This document shows, one piece after another, positions 7,779 through 17,331 of a stretch of DNA of 64,000 nucleotides. The DNA lies in the NCBI GenBank assembly GCA_031296755.1, contig JAUMMZ010000022.1, forward strand, positions 97,163-161,162, written 5' to 3'. The DNA comes from Collinsella sp. (GTDB lineage Bacteria > Actinomycetota > Coriobacteriia > Coriobacteriales > Coriobacteriaceae). Numbering within the stretch: the stretch's first letter is position 1; each line of letters opens with the position of its first letter. A program made the position numbers and the translations under genes. Under the pieces are notes generated by a model. The model saw nothing but the letters and a program-made list of their open reading frames with translations. It was not told the origin of the DNA and did no database searches.

Positions 7779-10556
7779 TTGGCGCGTGGATCTGCACAAA
7801 ACGCCAAAAGCAATAAGGCCAATAACCAACCGGCATCTGCTAAGGGTGCCGGTTCCCATCTGCGTGCCAATAAGGGCCACGAGGCGGACTTCGACGATTT
7901 TGAGCCTTTGGTTGAGCCCTCGGCCAACCGTGATATCGCCGGCGTGGTCATCGCCGTTTTGGCGATTGCGTCCTTCATTGCCGTGATTTCGCCGGCGACC
8001 GCACCCGTTACGGCTGCGGTTGCCGGTTTCTACCACCTGGGCTTTGGTCTGGGCGCCTACGTGCTGCCGATCGTCATTTTGCTGTTTGCCGCCACGCTCT
8101 TTTTAGGCGAGGACTCGCCGCTCAACGTACGCTCTGTTGCGGGCGGCGCCGTGGTCTTTATCGCCGTCGTCTCCATTCTTTCGCTGATGGTGCCGGGTAC
8201 GAGTGTCTCTTGTGACCTTATGTTCACGCCGCAAAATTTGTCCGCCTCGGGTGGCTACATCGGTGCGTTTATTGCGAGTGCGCTGCAGAATGCCCTGGGT
8301 AAGCCTATCGCGATGGTAGTCCTGTTGGGCTTTGTCGTCGTGGGCTTGGTCATCATCGGCTTTTCGGTTGGCGGCGTTTTGCGCTCTGCTCGCGACCGTG
8401 CGGCCGATTTTGCCGAGCGCCGCCGTGCCGATGTCAACGCCAGCCCGTGGGGTGACGACGAAGCCCTGTCGGTGCCCGGCGTTGCCCGTCCGCACCTGAG
8501 CATTCTTCGTCAAAAGGGCCCCGATGCGGCCGTGACTACGGTTATGGGTAGCGAAGTCGATCCGATTCTGGACGATGAGGACGTGGACGAAGATCCGTTT
8601 GTCGACGTGTCTGAGGCCGTGGAGGCCGAGCGGGCCAAGACAACGCTGTTGCCGCGCCGCCATGCCAAGAAGGGCAAGGCTGCGCCCAAACTCAATACGA
8701 GTGAGCCCGACCCGTCTTGGTCCGAGAGCGAGATTGAGCTCACCGAGGGTGATGACGAGGACGACGAGGCTCCGATTGAGACCGCAAAGACAACTTTGCT
8801 GCCGCGTCGCCATGCAAAGCGCGACCAGGTAACCGGTCAGCTTTCGATGGAAGACGACCCCGATAAGATCGACGAGTCCGAGCCGCCGTTTGCCGTGAAT
8901 CCTGTCTCGGCAGCACCTCAGATCCCCGACTTCTTGAAGCATCCCAAGGTTGCCGATGCGCCTGCCTTGAGTGCTGTCGAATCGGCTGCGGCCAGCGATG
9001 GGGGAACGGACGGCGGCGCCGCAGATAACGAGGGCGAAGAAGAGGACGGCCTCAAACTTCCGCCACTTGAGATTCTGCATGCCAACCCGCAGTCGGCTTC
9101 CGCTGCGTCTTCGGACAAGGAGCTGGAGCAAACTGCCGAGTCGCTGCAGTCGACCCTGCTTGAGTTTGGCCGCAGCGCCCGCGTGGTCGGCTGGATCGCC
9201 GGCCCCACGGTGACGACCTTTAAGCTGCAACCTGGCGAGGGCGAGCGCGTGAGCAAGATTTCGAGCCTCGAGGACGATATCGCGCTTTCGCTCGCAGCTC
9301 AGTCGGTTCGTATCTTTGCCCCGATCCCCGGCACGTCGCTCGTGGGTATCGAGATCCCCAATCGCAAGCGCCAGAACGTCAACCTGGGCGACGTGCTGCC
9401 CTATGTGAAGGGCGGTCCGCTCGAGCTGGCCATCGGTCGCGATGCCGAGGGTACGCCGGTCGTCGCCGACCTCGCCAAGATGCCCCACCTGCTGATCGCC
9501 GGCACGACCGGTTCTGGTAAGTCGGTGATGATCAACTCCATCATCACGACCCTGCTCATGCGCGCGCTTCCCGAGGACGTTCGCCTGATCATGGTCGACC
9601 CCAAGCGCGTCGAGCTTGCGGGCTATAACGGTCTGCCGCATCTTTACGTGCCTGTAGTGACCGAGCCCAAGCAGGCCGCGAGCGCTCTGCAATGGGCCGT
9701 GTCCGAGATGGAGCGTCGCCTGAAGGTCTTCGAGCGTCTCAATGTACGTAAGATCTCGACCTATAACGAAAAGCAGGCCGCCGGCGAGTTTGAACATTAC
9801 GATAACCCGCCGCAAAAGATGCCCTATCTGGTCATTATCATCGACGAGCTCTCGGACCTGATGATGGTCGCCGGTAAGGATGTCGAGGCCTCGATCGTGC
9901 GTATTGCTCAGCTGGGCCGTGCCGCCGGTATCCACCTTATCGTGGCCACGCAGCGCCCGAGCTCCAACGTGGTGACGGGCCTCATTAAGGCCAACATCAC
10001 CAACCGCATCGCCTTTAACGTCGCCACGGGCATCGACTCGCGCGTCATCATCGACCAGATGGGTGCCGAAAAGCTCACCGGTTTGGGCGACATGCTGTTC
10101 TCCAAGGTCGACTGGGGCAAGCCTCGTCGTATTCAGGGCTGCTTTGTCTCGGACGATGAAATCAACGAGATTGTCGAGTTCGTCAAGTCGCAAAGCGAGC
10201 CCGACTACCATGAGGAGATCCTGTCGGCTGTGGCGCCCGCTTCCATGTCCATGGCGGGTGGCGGCATTGTCCGCACCGGAGTTGCCGAGCCGCAAGACGA
10301 TGATCCGCTCATTTGGGAAGCCGCCCATATTGTGGTGGAATCGCAGCTGGGCTCCACATCTGGCCTGCAACGCCGCCTTAAGGTTGGCTATGCGCGCGCC
10401 GGGCGTATTATGGACATGCTGGAAGAAAAGGGTGTCGTCGGCCCGCCCGACGGTTCCAAGCCGCGCGAGGTCCTGTTGGACGAGGAGGGGCTTGCCGCGC
10501 TGGAGTCTGTCGACGCCGAGATGGCACGTGAAGATCGTGAGTTTGGAGGATTCTGA
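7779..10556 (+). CDS. ftsK: DNA translocase FtsK/SpoIIIE
   Basis: A septum-anchored DNA pump that clears chromosomes at division. The 925-residue protein has four membrane segments in its first 200 residues, then an acidic linker to about residue 440, then the motor: Walker A GTTGSGKS at about 575-582 and Walker B IIIDE near 688. The C-terminal gamma (winged-helix) domain is at about 845-900. Translation probably begins at TTG 7779, one base after the rnj stop, with GGAGG in front. The linker contains a duplicated motif AKTTLLPRRHAK at residues 286 and 336. Confidence 0.94.
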   Translation: MARGSAQNAKSNKANNQPASAKGAGSHLRANKGHEADFDDFEPLVEPSANRDIAGVVIAVLAIASFIAVISPATAPVTAAVAGFYHLGFGLGAYVLPIVILLFAATLFLGEDSPLNVRSVAGGAVVFIAVVSILSLMVPGTSVSCDLMFTPQNLSASGGYIGAFIASALQNALGKPIAMVVLLGFVVVGLVIIGFSVGGVLRSARDRAADFAERRRADVNASPWGDDEALSVPGVARPHLSILRQKGPDAAVTTVMGSEVDPILDDEDVDEDPFVDVSEAVEAERAKTTLLPRRHAKKGKAAPKLNTSEPDPSWSESEIELTEGDDEDDEAPIETAKTTLLPRRHAKRDQVTGQLSMEDDPDKIDESEPPFAVNPVSAAPQIPDFLKHPKVADAPALSAVESAAASDGGTDGGAADNEGEEEDGLKLPPLEILHANPQSASAASSDKELEQTAESLQSTLLEFGRSARVVGWIAGPTVTTFKLQPGEGERVSKISSLEDDIALSLAAQSVRIFAPIPGTSLVGIEIPNRKRQNVNLGDVLPYVKGGPLELAIGRDAEGTPVVADLAKMPHLLIAGTTGSGKSVMINSIITTLLMRALPEDVRLIMVDPKRVELAGYNGLPHLYVPVVTEPKQAASALQWAVSEMERRLKVFERLNVRKISTYNEKQAAGEFEHYDNPPQKMPYLVIIIDELSDLMMVAGKDVEASIVRIAQLGRAAGIHLIVATQRPSSNVVTGLIKANITNRIAFNVATGIDSRVIIDQMGAEKLTGLGDMLFSKVDWGKPRRIQGCFVSDDEINEIVEFVKSQSEPDYHEEILSAVAPASMSMAGGGIVRTGVAEPQDDDPLIWEAAHIVVESQLGSTSGLQRRLKVGYARAGRIMDMLEEKGVVGPPDGSKPREVLLDEEGLAALESVDAEMAREDREFGGF

Positions 10557-12067
10557 TGGCTGCACGCTTTGGTGACATGCTGCTCGAGCAGCGTCGCCGA
10601 ATGGGCCTTTCCATTCAGCAGGTCGCCAACACCATCAAAATCAGGCCGCAGATCATCGAGTTTTTCGAGACCGGTAACTTTGCTTCGATGCCGCCGCGCG
10701 GCTATGCGCAGGGCATGATTTCGAGCTATGCTCGCTTTTTGGGCCTCAATCCGCGCGAGGTCGTCAATGCCTACTTTGACGACCTGATGGCATACGAACG
10801 CGAGACGTCTCAGCAGGGCGGTCGTTTTCAGGACGCCGCTGGCTACGTCAATTCGCGCTCCTCGGTCGATAACGGGCGCTTCCTGATGGTTCAGGGCGGT
10901 CGTTCGACCCGCTATGGACAGCGTCCTCAGCAGGCCGGTTATATTACCGAGACGGGTTCGGGCGAGGAGATTCGCTCACAGCGTGACCGGTTCCGCAGTA
11001 CGCCGATGCCTGAGGACCGTGCGCTTCCCGCTGCCCGCGGCGTGGCGCGTGACCCTCGTGCCGGCTACGGCGACGGCGGCTATTCCGATCGCGGTTACCG
11101 TGGTGCCTCTACGGGACGCTCTCGCGGTGGCTATGCGGATGCCGATACCACGCAGGTAACGCCGCGTCTTCGCTCTCAATCACAGCCGTATGGCCAGCGC
11201 TCTTCGGCTTCGCGTTCGGGCCAGCGTGGCTATCAAGGCCGCGGTGAGCTTGCGCTCCGCTCGGGTCAGCGCAGCCTTCAGGGCCAGGGCGGCTATCGCG
11301 GCCGTTCCGATAGCAATCGCGGCCGTATGCCTCAGGGAAGCGGCCGCAGCAGTTCCGGTCGTGGACGCGGCGGATCCCGTACTCCTCAAAACAACGGGCT
11401 CGATCCGCGTATCGTCTACGCCGGCATCGGTGCCGTGGTGTTGCTGCTGATTGTGCTCATCGTGGTGCTTCTGCGCGGCTGCGCATCTTCGACGCCCGAG
11501 ACCACGCCCGAGACGCCCGCTGCTACCAAGACGACGACCAAGAAGTCTTCTAAGAAGTCCGAAACGGTCGACGAGGACGAAGACACCGATGAAGCGACGG
11601 ATGCGTCGACTGATTCGGACGCTACCAAGACGACGGCCAAGAAGGAAGAGAACGAGGTCACGAAGGTCAAAGTTTCCGTTGCCAAGGGAAAGACCGCGTG
11701 GATTGAGGTCAAGGTCGACGGCAAGTCGGTCTATGGCGCTCAGGCGACTGGCCCCTTTGAGCAGGAGTACACGCCCGAGTCCTCGATCGAGATCACCACG
11801 TCCAAGCCTTCCGATGTTACCGTTACCAAGAACGGTGAAAAGGTCCGTTACGATACCAAGACCTCGGGCGTGGCTCGTGTGACGATCACCGTTCCTAAGA
11901 AGGAGACGACTGATTCCGAGAATGGTGAAAGTTCTGATGGCACCGACACCACCGATGGTACCGATACCACCGACCGCACCGATGCCCAGTCCGCGGATGG
12001 CGCCGATACCGCAACTGACGGTCAGACGCCCACCGATTCTACCGACTATTCGTACGATAGCTACTAA
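10556..12067 (+). CDS. RodZ-like HTH transmembrane protein
   Basis: The start codon overlaps the ftsK stop (TGATG). Residues 1-75 form a Cro-like helix-turn-helix resembling RodZ/HTH_25 proteins (LLEQRRRMGLSIQQVANTIKI). A long Arg/Gly/Ser/Gln-rich disordered segment follows (about 110-280), then one membrane span at about 285-306, then a Lys/Asp/Thr-rich stalk and a small beta-rich outer domain (about 365-455, DUF4115-like). The tail is rich in Thr-Asp repeats. RodZ links MreB to the cell wall in rods. Here the family match rests on the domain order, not on close sequence identity, so a symbol is withheld. Confidence 0.8.
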   Translation: MAARFGDMLLEQRRRMGLSIQQVANTIKIRPQIIEFFETGNFASMPPRGYAQGMISSYARFLGLNPREVVNAYFDDLMAYERETSQQGGRFQDAAGYVNSRSSVDNGRFLMVQGGRSTRYGQRPQQAGYITETGSGEEIRSQRDRFRSTPMPEDRALPAARGVARDPRAGYGDGGYSDRGYRGASTGRSRGGYADADTTQVTPRLRSQSQPYGQRSSASRSGQRGYQGRGELALRSGQRSLQGQGGYRGRSDSNRGRMPQGSGRSSSGRGRGGSRTPQNNGLDPRIVYAGIGAVVLLLIVLIVVLLRGCASSTPETTPETPAATKTTTKKSSKKSETVDEDEDTDEATDASTDSDATKTTAKKEENEVTKVKVSVAKGKTAWIEVKVDGKSVYGAQATGPFEQEYTPESSIEITTSKPSDVTVTKNGEKVRYDTKTSGVARVTITVPKKETTDSENGESSDGTDTTDGTDTTDRTDAQSADGADTATDGQTPTDSTDYSYDSY

Positions 12068-12093
12068 GCCGCTCGTACGCGAAAGGAAACATC

Positions 12094-12591
12094 ATGGCTA
12101 AAGATTCCAGCTTCGACGTCGTGTCCGAGGTCAACATGCAAGAGGTCGATAACGCCTTCCAGCAGACCACGCGCGAGATTTCCCAGCGCTATGACCTTAA
12201 GGATTCCGGCGCCACGATCGAGCTTTCGAAGGGCGACAAGCTCTTTACGATCAACGCCCCGGCCGACTTTGTCTCCAAGCAGATTATCGACGTGCTGAGC
12301 TCCAAGCTCATCAAGCGCGGCATCGACCTCAAGGCTGTCTCGTGGGATGCTCCACAGGCGGCGTCGGGCGGCACCGTGCGCGTGCTCGGCCATGTCGTCG
12401 AGGGTATCGACCAGGCGACCGCCAAGAAGATCAATAAGGACATCAAGGACCAAAAGCTTAAGGTCAAGGTGACCATCGAGGCCGACAAGCTGCGTGTTTC
12501 CTCTGCTTCGAAGGACGCGTTGCAGACCGTGATCCAGTTCTTGCGCGACCAGGACTACGGCCAGCCGCTACAGTTCACCAACTACCGCTAA
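12094..12591 (+). CDS. YajQ family nucleotide-binding protein
   Basis: A 165-residue protein of the YajQ/DUF520 family, some members of which bind nucleotides including cyclic-di-GMP; that activity is not proven for this one. The start (SSFDVVSEVNMQEVDNAFQQ), the block RYDLKDSG and the end (QDYGQPLQFTNYR) are all classic family signatures. GAAAGGA precedes the ATG. It sits between the RodZ-like gene and rimO in the same run. Confidence 0.93.
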   Translation: MAKDSSFDVVSEVNMQEVDNAFQQTTREISQRYDLKDSGATIELSKGDKLFTINAPADFVSKQIIDVLSSKLIKRGIDLKAVSWDAPQAASGGTVRVLGHVVEGIDQATAKKINKDIKDQKLKVKVTIEADKLRVSSASKDALQTVIQFLRDQDYGQPLQFTNYR

Positions 12592-12618
12592 TATCATTCG
12601 AAAGGACCGCTCTCCAAC

Positions 12619-13968
12619 ATGGATACACCGTTGGGCTCCGTGCTCTACATCACCCTCGGGTGCGCTAAGAACGAGGTTGACACCGACCGCATGCGTTCTC
12701 TTTTGACCGCCGCGGGCTACGAAGAGGCATTCGACCCGCAGGATGCCGATATCGCCATCGTCAATACATGCTCGTTTCTCGCCTCCGCAACGTCCGAGAG
12801 CATCGAGACCACGCTCGAGCTCGCCAACGAGGTTCAGGACGGCGTTCGTTCTTGCCCCATCGTTATGTGCGGCTGCGTGCCGTCGCGCTATGGCGACGAC
12901 CTGCCTGACGAGCTGCCCGAGGTCGCTGCCTTTGTGAAGGCCGACGAGGAGGACGGCATCGTGGCGGTCATCGATGGCGTGCTGGGTGTCGAGCGTGAGA
13001 TCGCAGCCTATATCCCGCAGGTCAAGCGTACCGTCGAGGGCGCCGTTGCCTACGTCAAGATTTCCGATGGCTGCAACCGTTTCTGCAGCTTCTGCATGAT
13101 CCCCTATATTCGCGGTCGCTATCATTCGCGCAATGCCGAGAGCATTATCTCCGAGGTGCGCGACCTGGTTGCCGGCGGCGTGCGCGAGATTGTGCTGATT
13201 GGCCAGGACACGGGCATCTGGGGTACCGACTTTGCCGACGAGGACGTCACCGAGGGCTCGCCGCGCAATCTGGCGCAGCTGCTGCGTGCCGTCGCCGAGG
13301 CCGTGCGCCCGCACAACGTCTGGGTCCGCGTGCTCTATCTGCAGCCCGAGGGCATGACCGACGAGCTTATCGATACGATTCGCGATACGCCCGAGGTGCT
13401 GCCCTATATCGATATCCCCGTGCAGCACTGTGACGCGCGCATCCTTAAGGCCATGCGTCGCTCCGGTTCGCGTCAAGAGCTCGAGGATCTGTTCCGCGAT
13501 CTGCGTGAGCGTATCCCCGGCATCGTGATCCGTTCCACGGCCATGGTCGGCTTCCCGACCGAGACCGACGACGAGTTCCGCGACCTTATCGACTTTATGG
13601 ACACCGTCGGCTTCGACTACACGAGTGTCTTTGCCTACTCGCGTGAGGAAGGCAGCCTGGCCGCCAAGATGGAGGGTCAGGTCGACGAAGAGGTCAAGCT
13701 TGAGCGCGCCCAGGAGGCCATGGATCTGGCCGAGTCGCTCGGTTTTGCCGCTACCGCCGCACATGTGGGCGAGCGCGCCCAGGTGATCGTCGACGGTATC
13801 GAAGAGACCGAGGACGGCGCCGAGCTGATCGGCCATGCCTGGTTCCAGGCGCCCGATTCCGATGGCGCTGTGCACTTGGACGCCAGCGAGGCGTCCGTGG
13901 GCGATATTCTGACTGTCGAGTTTACCGATAGCTTCTGCTATGAGCTTATCGGCCATGTTGTGGAGTAG
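12619..13968 (+). CDS. rimO: Ribosomal protein S12 methylthiotransferase RimO
   Basis: A radical-SAM enzyme that adds a methylthio group to an Asp of ribosomal protein S12. The N-terminal UPF0004 domain begins with LGCAKNEVDTD. The radical-SAM cluster motif is the three Cys in GCNRFCSFC near residues 152-159, and a TRAM RNA-binding domain ends the protein. The sequence VNTCSFL and the AKNEVD signature mark RimO rather than MiaB, which is encoded separately at 20600. The 449-residue length is standard. Confidence 0.95.
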   Translation: MDTPLGSVLYITLGCAKNEVDTDRMRSLLTAAGYEEAFDPQDADIAIVNTCSFLASATSESIETTLELANEVQDGVRSCPIVMCGCVPSRYGDDLPDELPEVAAFVKADEEDGIVAVIDGVLGVEREIAAYIPQVKRTVEGAVAYVKISDGCNRFCSFCMIPYIRGRYHSRNAESIISEVRDLVAGGVREIVLIGQDTGIWGTDFADEDVTEGSPRNLAQLLRAVAEAVRPHNVWVRVLYLQPEGMTDELIDTIRDTPEVLPYIDIPVQHCDARILKAMRRSGSRQELEDLFRDLRERIPGIVIRSTAMVGFPTETDDEFRDLIDFMDTVGFDYTSVFAYSREEGSLAAKMEGQVDEEVKLERAQEAMDLAESLGFAATAAHVGERAQVIVDGIEETEDGAELIGHAWFQAPDSDGAVHLDASEASVGDILTVEFTDSFCYELIGHVVE

Positions 13969-13977
13969 GAGAGCGTC

Positions 13978-14616
13978 GTGGCAAACGAGAGCAATAAGGA
14001 ACTGACGAGTGTTTGGACGCCCGCCAATATCGTGACGTGCGTGCGCATCGTCTTTATCCCGGTGTTCATGATTGTGTCGGCGCTGTCTCACACGAGTGTT
14101 GCCGGTACGGATTGGAGCATCTTCGACGGCCCGCTCGCCGCCGCCGCTTTTATTCTGTACGTGATTCTGTCGTGCACCGATAAGGTCGACGGCTATCTGG
14201 CGCGCTCGCGCAACGAGATCACCGATTTCGGCAAGTTCTTGGACCCCATCGCGGACAAGCTGCTGGTGTTCTCGGCCCTGCTGCTGTTCTTGGATTTTGG
14301 CGCGGTGACCGTGTGGTCCGTGTTCATTATCCTGTTCCGCGAGCTGCTGGTGAGCGCTCTTCGCATGGTCGCGAGTGCTGCTGGTGTGGTCGTTGCGGCC
14401 GATAAGCTCGGCAAGTACAAGACGGCGACCACGATGGTCTCCATCTGCGGTTATCTGTGCGTCTTTGCGATGGCCGGCTTGCACCTTGGCCCGGTGGCGC
14501 TGACGCTCGGCATCTACTCGGTGTCGCGCTTCCTGTACGCCGTTGCCGTTGTCCTGACCGTTATCTCGGGCGCCCAGTACTTCTGGAACTGCCGCAAGAT
14601 CGTCTTTTCGGTCTAG
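13978..14616 (+). CDS. pgsA: CDP-diacylglycerol-glycerol-3-phosphate 3-phosphatidyltransferase
   Basis: The enzyme makes phosphatidylglycerol phosphate in the membrane. The CDP-alcohol phosphotransferase motif is complete (DKVDGYLARSRNEITDFGKF followed by LDPIAD), and about five membrane segments are predicted. Translation starts at GTG 13978 behind GGAG. It lies between rimO and pncC, as is common in Gram-positive bacteria. A second, more divergent enzyme of the same superfamily is encoded at 34832-35536, so this copy is the better candidate for the housekeeping PgsA. Confidence 0.92.
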   Translation: MANESNKELTSVWTPANIVTCVRIVFIPVFMIVSALSHTSVAGTDWSIFDGPLAAAAFILYVILSCTDKVDGYLARSRNEITDFGKFLDPIADKLLVFSALLLFLDFGAVTVWSVFIILFRELLVSALRMVASAAGVVVAADKLGKYKTATTMVSICGYLCVFAMAGLHLGPVALTLGIYSVSRFLYAVAVVLTVISGAQYFWNCRKIVFSV

Positions 14617-14622
14617 GTCCTG

Positions 14623-15159
14623 GTGGGTATGACGGACTCTTTTGAGCAGATTTCCGCACATAACGAGGAGCTGGCGCGCGATATTGTCGAGCGCGCGAGC
14701 GCTCGGGGCGTGACGGTTTCGACGGCTGAGTCGCTGACGGCGGGTATGATCGCCTCGACGATTGCCGATATCCCGGGCGCCTCGGCGGTGCTGCGTGGCG
14801 GTGCGGTGACCTATTGCGATGAGATCAAGCATCGCGTTCTTGGTGTTGAGCAGGAGACGCTCGACCGCTATACCGCGGTGTCGCATCAGACCGCGCGCGA
14901 GATGGCGGCGGGTTCGCTGGAGCTGTACCAGAGCGATATTGCAGTGAGCGCAACGGGTTATGCCGGCCCCGGCGGTGGCACTGAGGAAGATCCGGCGGGC
15001 ACTTTCTATATTGGCTGGGCGTATCGCTCCGCCGATGGGGGCGTGCCGGTCGTGGACTCTGTGCGCTGCCACTATGAGGGCGACCGTTCGTGTGTTCGTG
15101 CCCATGCGGTCGCGGAGGCATTGGGACGCATTGCCCTTGTGCTCAACTCTATGGAATAG
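14623..15159 (+). CDS. pncC: Nicotinamide-nucleotide amidase (CinA C-terminal domain, PncC)
   Basis: A stand-alone CinA C-terminal domain that deamidates nicotinamide mononucleotide in NAD salvage. Family motifs are STAESLTAG near residue 30, GGAVTYCDEIKH and SATGYAGPGGG. The N-terminal MoCF-like domain of full CinA is absent, so this is the short form. The first candidate start is GTG 14623; ATG 14629 is equally placed relative to the weak upstream AGG. In many bacteria a cinA-type gene directly precedes recA, as here. Confidence 0.88.
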   Translation: MGMTDSFEQISAHNEELARDIVERASARGVTVSTAESLTAGMIASTIADIPGASAVLRGGAVTYCDEIKHRVLGVEQETLDRYTAVSHQTAREMAAGSLELYQSDIAVSATGYAGPGGGTEEDPAGTFYIGWAYRSADGGVPVVDSVRCHYEGDRSCVRAHAVAEALGRIALVLNSME

Positions 15160-15164
15160 ACGTG

Positions 15165-15194
15165 TTTTAAGGGGCCTCCGGGCCCCTTAATTGT
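15165..15194 (+). terminator. Terminator after pncC
   Basis: TTAAGGGGCC (15167-15176) pairs perfectly with GGCCCCTTAA (15181-15190) around TCCG and is followed by TTGT. It separates the rnj-pncC run from recA. Confidence 0.8.
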
Positions 15195-15268
15195 GGAGAT
15201 AGGGACCTCAGAAGAATTTAGCGTTTGTGCTGTTCATGGGTGTATTTTTGCCTGCCTTGTTCATTTTT

Positions 15269-15316
15269 GGTCCTTTGTGGTCAAGCATTTGGTCAGTGTT
15301 TGGTCGGCGTTTGGTT
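15269..15316 (+). repeat. Helically phased GGTC repeats upstream of recA
   Basis: GGTC occurs at 15269, 15279, 15291 and 15302, and a GGTT variant at 15313, mostly preceded by T-tracts, giving a 10-12 base spacing. The array ends about 42 bases before the recA -35 box. It may be curved DNA or a protein-binding array; no binding protein is evident. Confidence 0.5.
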
Positions 15317-15357
15317 GGGTTTTGGAAAGGTCGGCTGCATATGATTTATCTGAACGG

Positions 15358-15386
15358 TTGACCACGAACAGCCGTTCGTTTATTAT
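15358..15386 (+). promoter_or_regulatory. recA promoter with LexA (SOS) box in the spacer
   Basis: TTGACC (15358-15363) and TATTAT (15381-15386) are separated by 17 bases. Inside the spacer is CGAACAGCCGTTCG (15365-15378), a perfect CGAAC-N4-GTTCG Gram-positive LexA site. LexA bound here would block the promoter directly. Confidence 0.85.
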
Positions 15387-15416
15387 CGATGCAGGTTGTT
15401 AAGAGGAGGGCTATTC

Positions 15417-16565
15417 ATGGCCAAGAATTCAGGTCCCGTACGTACCGTTCATGCTCGCACGACGGGTAAAGAGCGCGATGAGATGATCGCCACCACCAAG
15501 GCCGAGATCGAGAAGAAATTCGGCCAGGGTTCCATCATGAGGTACGGCGACGGTGGCCCCGAGCTCGAGGTCGAGGCCATCCCTACGGGCGCTCTGGCAC
15601 TCGATGCCGCTCTGGGTATCGGCGGTGTGCCGCGCGGCCGAATCGTCGAGATCTACGGTCCCGAGTCCTCCGGTAAGACGACGCTTTCGCTCGAGATCTT
15701 GGCCGAGGCCCAGGCAATGGGTGGCGTTGTTGCATTTATCGATGCCGAGCACGCGCTCGATCCCACGTATGCCGCGCGCATCGGCGTGGATATCGACGAG
15801 GTGCTCATTTCCCAGCCCGATACGGGCGAGCAGGCGCTCGAGATTGTTGACATGCTCGTGCGCTCCGGCGCCATCGATGCCATCGTCGTCGACTCCGTCG
15901 CCGCGCTGACCCCGCGTGCCGAGATCGAGGGAGAGATCGGCGACACTACGGTCGGTCTTCAGGCTCGCCTGATGAGCCAGGCGCTCCGCAAGCTCGCCGG
16001 CTCGCTGTCCAAGTCCAACACGACGTGCATCTTCATTAACCAACTGCGTGAGAAGATTGGCGTCATGTTCGGCAACCCCGAGACTACGACGGGCGGCCGC
16101 GCCCTTAAGTTCTTCTCTTCGGTGCGTATCGACATTCGCCGTATCGACAGCATTAAGCTTAAGGACGAGGTTATCGGTAACCGCGTGCGAGCCAAGGTCG
16201 TTAAGAACAAGGTGGCAGCTCCGTTCCGTTCTGCTGAGTTCGACATCATGTACGGTACGGGCATCTCTAAGGAGGGCTCGATTCTGGACATGGCTGTCGA
16301 GTGCGGCATCTGCAAGAAGATGGGCTCCTGGTTTGCCTATGGCGAGGACAAGCTCGGCAACGGTCGCGAGGCCGCCAAGGCTTTCCTGCGCGAACACCCC
16401 GATTGCGCCGACGAGATTGAGCATAAGGTCCGCCTTGCCTGCGGACTTGAGTTTGATGACGATGCTCCGTCCGAGGTCGAGCTGACCGATCAGCCTGCGC
16501 CTGAGGAGTTTGACGAGCTTTACGCCATCGATGGTTCCGCCATGCTCGATGATGACGACGAGTAG
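15417..16565 (+). CDS. recA: Recombinase RecA
   Basis: RecA catalyses strand exchange and stimulates LexA self-cleavage. Walker A GPESSGKT is at about residues 81-88, and the central core and C-terminal domain are complete (382 residues, ending in an acidic tail). The start at 15417 follows GAGGAGG and gives the normal N terminus; an in-frame start 21 bases upstream lacks a ribosome site. recX follows after 11 bases, and an SOS box lies in the promoter. Confidence 0.97.
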   Translation: MAKNSGPVRTVHARTTGKERDEMIATTKAEIEKKFGQGSIMRYGDGGPELEVEAIPTGALALDAALGIGGVPRGRIVEIYGPESSGKTTLSLEILAEAQAMGGVVAFIDAEHALDPTYAARIGVDIDEVLISQPDTGEQALEIVDMLVRSGAIDAIVVDSVAALTPRAEIEGEIGDTTVGLQARLMSQALRKLAGSLSKSNTTCIFINQLREKIGVMFGNPETTTGGRALKFFSSVRIDIRRIDSIKLKDEVIGNRVRAKVVKNKVAAPFRSAEFDIMYGTGISKEGSILDMAVECGICKKMGSWFAYGEDKLGNGREAAKAFLREHPDCADEIEHKVRLACGLEFDDDAPSEVELTDQPAPEEFDELYAIDGSAMLDDDDE

Positions 16566-16576
16566 CGGTTACGCTC

Positions 16577-17269
16577 ATGTCGTATACGGTGACCGAGGCC
16601 ACGGTCGTCTTTCCCGATAAGAAGGCGGCCTCCTCGTTCTCGAGCGGGTATGCGTCCAAAAAGCCTTGCGCGCATATCGATTGTGAGCTTGAGGGCGGTT
16701 TTGAACGGTCCATTTGGATTCCCGTGCGGGTCGCGCGCCTGTATGTCAAAAACCGCCTCGATCTTCCCTGTGATTGGGACAACTTTCGTGAGGCGGTGCA
16801 GATCATCGAGCGTAAATGTGCACTTACCATGGTGACCGAGATGTTATCGCGCCGCGAACATGCGACGGGTGAGGTCCGTGACAAGCTGGCTCGCTACGGC
16901 TTTCACCAGCCCGCGATCGATTTCGCCGTCGAGCGCGCCACCGAGTATCGCTTTTTAGACGAGAACCGCTTTTGCTCGTACTTTATCGAGGAACGCAAGC
17001 GGCGTGGTTGGGGACAGCGTAAAATCGAGACCGAGCTCAAGCGCCGTCATGTCGTGCTCGATGACATTCCCGGTTATCCCGAGGATTATTTTGCCGTCGA
17101 AGACGATTTGGCGCGTGCGTCAGCCCTGCTCGCTAAGCGGCGTGTTCCAGAGACGCGCGGATTCGAAAAAATGGTTCGGTTTTTGATGGGCAAGGGCTTT
17201 TCGTATCACATCGCCGCCGATGCCGTTAAGGCACGTCTCGATGCCGAATGTGAGGAATGTGCGCTTTAG
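16577..17269 (+). CDS. recX: Regulatory protein RecX
   Basis: RecX binds RecA filaments and limits their activity. The 230-residue sequence has the tandem three-helix repeats of the family (ALTMVTEMLSRREHATGEVR; ENRFCSYFIEERKRRGWGQR). The N-terminal 70 residues are a less conserved extension. It is directly downstream of recA and probably cotranscribed, so it should also be SOS-induced. Confidence 0.9.
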   Translation: MSYTVTEATVVFPDKKAASSFSSGYASKKPCAHIDCELEGGFERSIWIPVRVARLYVKNRLDLPCDWDNFREAVQIIERKCALTMVTEMLSRREHATGEVRDKLARYGFHQPAIDFAVERATEYRFLDENRFCSYFIEERKRRGWGQRKIETELKRRHVVLDDIPGYPEDYFAVEDDLARASALLAKRRVPETRGFEKMVRFLMGKGFSYHIAADAVKARLDAECEECAL

Positions 17270-17283
17270 GCGTATGCGTTTTG

Positions 17284-17330
17284 TGGCCCTGCCGTTCACC
17301 GCGTTTTAGCCGCCGTGCCGGGGCCATTTA
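17284..17330 (+). terminator. Possible terminator after recX
   Basis: TGGCCC (17284-17289) can pair with GGGCCA (17321-17326), followed by TTTATTT. The loop is long, so this is a weak call. Confidence 0.4.
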
Positions 17331-17331
17331 T

